Shown here: one piece after another, positions 58,128 to 64,000 of the stretch
Numbering within the stretch: the stretch's first letter is position 1
How the letters are laid out: each line of letters begins with the position of its first letter
Source: Mycteria americana
Taxonomy: Eukaryota > Chordata > Aves > Ciconiiformes > Ciconiidae
DNA length: 64,000 bases
Assembly (NCBI RefSeq): GCF_035582795.1
Contig: NC_134367.1
Location: 109,044,062 to 109,108,061 of the forward strand
Direction of reading: 5' to 3'
Position numbers and translations under genes: made by a program
The notes under the pieces: generated by a model
The model's input: the letters and a program-made list of their open reading frames with translations, nothing else
Databases searched by the model: none
Told to the model about the DNA's origin: nothing

Positions 58128-59317
58128 AGACTTACAGTTCAGCATTGGTGACCATTGAAGTCCCCTGAATGGTTAGTAACCAGGTTATTGCTGCCTGTGA
58201 TATTATGAATTACTGGTATTACTGTGTGTACTGATATTTAAGCTAATACATCTGGAGACTCTGTATGCTGTATGCATACAACTGTATGCTTTCTCAATGC
58301 CATATGAAAATTCAGGTCTCACAGTAGAGCCCTCAGGTAAGTCAAGTCTATGGAACTAAATTCAGGTTATGTCCAACCTGTGTTCTTTTAATTAATGATC
58401 TGTAAACACTTCCTGAAACATTAAATTTTAGTATAAATCCTTTGACATATGTTTTTCATTGTTACATACTAATGTTTGCATATTCAATGTCTATGTTGCA
58501 TTTTTTCACTTCCTATTTTTCATTTTACGTGAAAATGTTTGTGGCTGAGAAGTAAAATAAATCCCATCTCAGAAGTGTTCTCATTCCAATAGAGTTTAAA
58601 GACCAAAAAATTAACTTAACTTTCATTGGCCAGGCAAATAAAGTTCTTACATTCATTTTTACATTGTTTCTGTCCATCTACTTATCTCTTTTAATGTAAT
58701 AAGATGCAGATTTTGATTTTTTGAAATATAAATATTAAAAAAAGACAATTCTGTTACTAGTACCTGTCTTTCACAGCATTAAACCCACTTTAAATTCACC
58801 AAACCACTTAGGCAGCATTAAGGGAAAAGTATACAAATATTTCCAATATTCAGGAAATACAACCTTAACACGCTGCAGCAATAAGAGCTGACCATGAACT
58901 CCCCTAAATTTGTTTAGCTCTGAAATACTTACAGCATTTCTGGTCAAAGTTGATCTTTTTCAGTCCCACAGCTAGATCTAACAGCCTAGCTGTCCAAGGA
59001 ACTCCCATGAATCCGTACCATACCTAGCCATCTCTGTGCTTAAGGCAAGTATTATTGTTACTTTGGGGTTATTTTACCATTATTTTTTTTTAAAGGTGCT
59101 GTAAAAAGGTTGCAAAAACGAGTCCTCCTATAAAGTTGCCCACCCAAGAAGGCTGAGAAATGCTATGATAAATGGCTTTAGCAGAGGCTTCGGAGATGGG
59201 TGGGGTAATCAGCTTCTATTTCCTCTCCTGATTAGCCCTTTGCTTCTGTCGAAGAAAACACCCGTAAGACTCATAGTAAGGTGGGGTTTTTTATAGTCTG
59301 TTAAAAAAACTCATGTA

Positions 59318-59380
59318 TTTATATATATGTGTGTTATATGCATATACTATATAGACTATAGTATATATATACACACACTA
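59318..59380. repeat. TA/TG/CA microsatellite
   Basis: A mixed alternating dinucleotide tract that begins with TA/TG and ends with (CA)n, with a partial inverted repeat around ACTATATAGACTATAGT. Confidence 0.8.
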
Positions 59381-60940
59381 CATGCTTTCTCTTTCTCCTT
59401 CTCTCTAGTATTATGTATGATCAAAGCATCCTAGCCTGTCTAGTGAAAATACCTCTACTGTTTGCATGAGAAGGAGAAATCTCCTAGCTGGCAGCTGTCT
59501 TCACGACACACGCAGCTAAGCAGTTGCCTGCTGTAGCCAAGTAGACAGTGATGCACACATGCGTTGTCTATTTTTGATCACAAAGCATAACCTGGGAGAA
59601 AAGACAGACAGAATTCTGCACATTGACAAAAAAACATCTCCCCTCTGCGTCTCAAACTGCCAATGAAAAACTAAGGACAATCCAGTTTTTAAAGCTGTTG
59701 TGAAGATTACAGAATGTGAGTGCGCTCAGGCACTTTGGGGATTGTTTTGATTTGTATATGTAATTTTATTCATATTTTTTCAGTGATAGAATGGTTCTTA
59801 AAAAAGGAGCAGGAGATTTGGGATTAACCTCTGAATTTTATTGAACTAAACCAATAGAGGTTTTGTTTTTATGGACCTCAGTAAGGCAGGGATTCCACCC
59901 TTGACCATAGAAGAAGTTTCTCATTATATATTAATTTATGATGCATAGAATTGGAACTTAAAACTCCCTATAAAGGAACAGTTTGCTAACAAACGGTACA
60001 GCTCTGGGTAAATTAAGTTGAACACTTGCATTCTGGGAATTTTTGCAAAATGTTTATCTTTAGAAACAGCTTTAAAAAAATGCCCAAGGCTATCAAGCGT
60101 GCTGGGCTCAGCAATAAGGAGAGGGATACAGATACATGCACGCTGACTTCAGTTCTTCAAACAGGAGGAGGAGAAAAAAACACATTGAAACTTTGATCTC
60201 CACAATAGTGCAACAAGCTTCCTTTCTGTATTGTATGTGAATTTATAAATAAGACTCATTATTGACTAAGGGAAGTTGATGCAATTCTCCAAGCAATGGG
60301 TCTTGAGATAAGAGTTTCGGCTATTGCATCTTCTGCTGGGCCGCTTACCTTCCCATTTTTGCAGCACGACTGTTAAATTACTCTAGCAGTAAGCCCTTGA
60401 AACAGTCAATTTTCTGAAGGCTTATGGAAAACAGACTACAGTATTTGCAAGTATTTGTAAGATGTGTCAGAGGTATGTGCATTAAAGAATTGTAAAAGTT
60501 TAAACAGAAAGTGGTTTTAATTCTAGAGAAAGATGATTGAAAACTTTATTACTTTAAAATACAAAGAAAAGACACTCTTGCCTCCCAGGCACCTCCTGAG
60601 TCACAACAAGCTTCACAGAAGGCTTCTGGCTTTTGAACCAGTATTCTCTAGTCTTCAGAAAGAGGTCACAGAGCAGAGAGTGACTTCAGCTGACGCTGCA
60701 GCCATCTGGGATCTCCGCAGGATGGGAGGGACAGAACATACCTTCTCCTGGTTCCTGTGTGACAACCTGCCCTGGATGAAGGGAGAAATTTGGCCTCGAT
60801 CCCCATTTATAGCACATGAACAATGTTACATCCCTAAACCATGAAGGCACCCTGGTGCCTGGAAAAAAACAACCACAAACGTTGGCAAACGCAAAACAGA
60901 CAGAACCCAAAACCTTTGAAGTGATAACCCAAACAAGTAC

Positions 60941-60988
60941 ACATGTATATGTGTGTGTGTGTGCGTGCGTATATATATGCATATGTAT
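60941..60988. repeat. (TG)n/(TA)n microsatellite
   Basis: Alternating purine-pyrimidine sequence (TG)n, then GCGTGCG, then (TA)n. It may form Z-DNA; no coding role. Confidence 0.85.
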
Positions 60989-63884
60989 AAAGAGTGAACA
61001 AAAATGTTAGCTCTCCAGCCTTACTTTTGGAGCCAATTCATGATTTTTATGCCTGTAGCTGGCAGTATGCACAGCTCCCTGCAGTTGCTGAAACGAGCAT
61101 TTAAGAGGCTTTGTAATAGGAGCTGAAGAGAGCAACACGCTCTTTGTCCGGAGCGAACAAGCGGCGCAGCTTCTGGTGCTCCGCCAGGCAGGGATCAGCA
61201 GCGAGGCTGCAGACTGGGCCAGGCCAGCAGCGTGCGAGGCACTGCAGCAAGGTGGAATACTGCACCCAAGGCCAGTTTTCAAAATTGTATTAAATCACTG
61301 TAATGATTTTAATTGAATTTAAAAAAAGGAAAGCACTGTACTTCTGGGAGGAAATATTTGAAGAAAATAATTTGGGTAAAATTGGGCAAATATTTGTAAC
61401 AAATATTTCTAGCAATGGGATATGTAGAAAAGATGGTAAGTTTCTTACCAGAGTACAGACACCAAAGAAATTTTTATTTAACATGGTGCTCATATTCAGT
61501 CTCTTGTATGTGGTGCTACTGCTATCCTCACGCCTCTCATCTTCTTATTCTAGAAAATAAAAATAATTACTGAAACATGCAGGCCCAAACCAGAAGCGAT
61601 AAATGAAGAAATCAGCTTGATGCGTCTCGCAAAAGATGAGCTCACATACCTCAGCTTTAGGATCTAGTATTGCTGCATATCTACTCTCAATTAAATTGAC
61701 TTCTTCTCTGATTAAACCTGTTCAACTAGTCCTGTTTATTTATTTTGTTTAAATACAGTAATTTAAATGTTAATGAACTCTTTGAACTTCAACAGCTATA
61801 TTTCTGCTAACAAGTTAGAATATATACATGCACTTATTTTTTCCCACTGTGTTTTCTTAAATGGAGGCTTTAAACAGATGCTAGCAAGAAACAAACAAAA
61901 ACTGGAAGATTCATTCAAGTGCGGCCACCAAAACTGTAAATCCTGCACATGACATTTGGACTGGGTTCACATTATTGTTTTAGTATCTGCCACTGAAACT
62001 GCCCAATAGAGCTGGACAAAAGAAAAGATTTCTAAAATCCAAACTAGCATACCTGCATCAAGTTACACAATTTAATAAATACTAGTAATAAGTAAGTATT
62101 AGAGCAGAGCTTCAATGTGTGTGTGTGATCCTTCCTAGGCATTTTTCATCACTCAACTTTTAAAATTCTTGTTGCAAAACATAGCCACATAAAGTTAGTT
62201 TCATTAGAAGCAATTTCAGGTAAATTAATTGGAACCCTTCAGGGCAGAATTTGCCTGTACAAGCCTACGCCTCCCTCATTTCCATACATCTTTCTTTCCT
62301 TCCCTACATTTTAAAGTCTATGTATCTGTACTCTGGCCATCACTTAATACATGGCCCGCTTACAACACAACAACAACTTGATCTCCAAATTCTTGATTAA
62401 GCTGTGAGCAGCAAACACCTGGAACAGAAGAGCTGAAAGACAATATTGATGTGAAAAGTTTCAGTGAGCCAGTACCTGGAGCCAGATAAGAGGCAAAGAT
62501 AGTTGCGTACTTCAGAGTCTTCTGTATTTCTCTGTCTCTCTCCCCCATTTCTCTCCAGTTCTCCCATTTGCAAGGCAGGATGAGCTTAGCCCCAAACACA
62601 AGTTATGGGAAGCAGAGGCTACTGTCAGACTTCTCATTTAATTAAAGGAGAAAGGATAATTAGGATGGTTTCTAGGCTAAGCTATACTAAAAACCGCATT
62701 CATAATTCTGGCACTGGGCGGACTGCCAGTTTTCAGACTCTTCTTTGTTATGCTAAATATTAAATGCAGAATCGTCCCTGGCTGTTAATGCGATAGTCAT
62801 CTGTTCCCGCCGTGGATACATCTGTAATTTTCAAGTTTCAGATAGCAGTCGCAGGCATTCCCAAGCAATAAATGGGTCAGTGTTCTGAAACGCGTGACTC
62901 AGATATTTAAAAAAAAAAAAAAAGTAGTATTTCTGTTATGACCAATTCCCACACAATGTTTATTTGTTCAGCGCTACTTAACCACACACACACAAAAGGA
63001 AACTACATTTTGTTCTCAAAGAAAGCTAGCAATGCCTCAGACATCGGTACCTTGGCTCGGAGTCCCGGTAGCGCAATTCAGGCAGCTCACAAATGTTTTT
63101 CCCAGCCCGTGCAGGGCTGAGCAGTCCCAGAGAGCTTTGATGAGGTTTTGAAGGCCAGAATTAGACCGCTGTGCACACAATGCAGCTGGCATTTTCGTGG
63201 GCAGTAGGTGGCAGGATTCTGGTTTGAGATTCATCGTTGTTAAATACAGCGTCAAATACAAAAAAACAAAGATGGAAGTACCTGGTATTGAACTGCATGA
63301 AGTCGCTTCCCCTCTGCCAGGTAGGACGGTCTCGCTGCCAGAGCAAGCCCTTACTTCGCTTGGCCAGAAATGCACCTCGGTGATAACCTGACCCGAAAGC
63401 ACCCTCCCGTGCACAAAAACAAAGACGCTTCCTGCTCCTACGTGCTTTGCCTTTATGCCAACAGGCAACATGACTCACTCTATTTACTTTTAAAGTGTAC
63501 TTTCCCTTCAAAACGACTCTGGCTGACCTGGCCCGGATGGATCCCTCCCACTACGACAGCCAGAGCCGCGGTGGTGCACAAGCCCACGTGCTGGAAGACT
63601 CACAGATCTTAGCAGTGCATAAAACCAGGCTGGGCTGGACTCATTTTCCTTTTTACTCTGTTTCTCTAAGGTGAAGCTGCTGTTGTGTGGATCGGAGGTT
63701 ATTCCCGTAAAGCATTGGCATTGCTCATCTTACACACACACACTCCTGATGAAAGCAAGCGGCACATGGCAGGAGGACCTCGCAGTGCAAAGGCGATTGG
63801 GGAACCGAGTCTGAAAAACACACCGCAATCTAAAAAATACCCGATTCGCTCTCTTACTTCTCTGTTTCTTTCCTCTCTGCTATA

Positions 63885-63891
63885 TATAAAA
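63885..63891 (+). promoter_or_regulatory. Candidate TATA box near the right edge
   Basis: TATATATAAAAGC lies 30 bases upstream of a GC-richer stretch in an otherwise AT-rich area. The arrangement resembles a TATA promoter for plus-strand transcription, but the window ends about 110 bases later and no exon can be judged. Confidence 0.2.
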
Positions 63892-64000
63892 GCATTACCC
63901 GGAGCACGCTTCCCCCAGTTACGACCTTTGCCGACATTGCGCCGGCCTTTTGGTGAAGCTGTGGTGGCACAGGGCAGCTGGCTGCAAAGGGATTTCCTGG

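Larger units (their letters stand above)
55541..64000. other. Intergenic DNA upstream of LBR
   Basis: About 8.5 kb with short open frames only (the longest is 144 codons on the minus strand at 63,037-63,471, unrecognised). I find no CR1 copy, RNA gene or exon. By mammalian synteny ENAH would be expected further right, outside the window. Low-complexity sequence includes an A/C-rich stretch (about 56,095-56,175) and repeated GAATTCAG units (56,281-56,325). GC-richer patches lie at about 61,130-61,270 and 63,030-63,620. Confidence 0.55.

Noticed and set aside
60816-61010. Frames with repeated Thr-His or Val-Cys residues near 60,900
   Set aside because: They are translations of the (TG)n microsatellite.
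63037-63471. Minus-strand 144-codon frame
   Set aside because: Overlaps another minus-strand frame of 116 codons and has no recognised motif; the region is GC-richer, which lengthens chance frames.
1-64000. CRISPR arrays, tRNA genes, rRNA genes, endogenous retroviruses
   Set aside because: No regularly spaced repeats, no tRNA cloverleaf with A and B boxes, no rRNA-like block and no paired LTRs or retroviral protein motifs were noticed. A profile search was not possible.

Overview
The window is vertebrate, almost certainly avian. It carries at least seven fragments of CR1 LINEs, the dominant avian retrotransposon, some with the typical (ATTCTRTG)n-type 3' tails. It also carries one complete protein-coding gene whose predicted protein closely matches what I remember of chicken lamin B receptor (LBR). 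The CR1 3' regions look more like those of neoavian birds than of chicken, but that is a weak inference and I do not name a species.

Layout. Positions 1 to about 34,270 are AT-rich intergenic DNA in which I recognise no exon; they hold four clear CR1 fragments (about 12,119-13,494, 18,722-18,953, 23,440-24,401 and 29,517-29,986), one short CR1 tail (about 19,721-19,786) and several simple repeats. From about 34,270 to 55,250 lies LBR on the minus strand: a candidate 3' UTR of about 2.4 kb, 13 coding exons (36,694-50,439) whose boundaries I placed by hand from GT/AG sites and conserved protein sequence, a 4.6 kb first intron, and a non-coding first exon ending at 55,097 inside a CpG island (about 54,540-55,540). 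The joined exons give an uninterrupted 608-residue protein. Two more CR1 pieces lie in LBR introns. Positions 55,540-64,000 are intergenic sequence with microsatellites and no gene I can support.

Function. LBR is an inner nuclear membrane protein with an N-terminal Tudor domain and RS region (lamin B and heterochromatin binding) and a C-terminal multi-pass sterol C14-reductase domain used in cholesterol synthesis. Both sterol-reductase family signatures are intact, and the residues matching human disease positions N547 and R583 are conserved, so both functions are probably retained.

I did not find a convincing new biological system. The most useful oddities are a direct duplication of about 140 bp in introns 10 and 12 that flanks exons 11-12, a GC-rich block inside the AT-rich LBR 3' UTR, a CpG-island promoter with paired CCAAT boxes, and a few strong structure-forming motifs (G-quadruplex, Z-DNA palindrome, C23 tract, hairpins).
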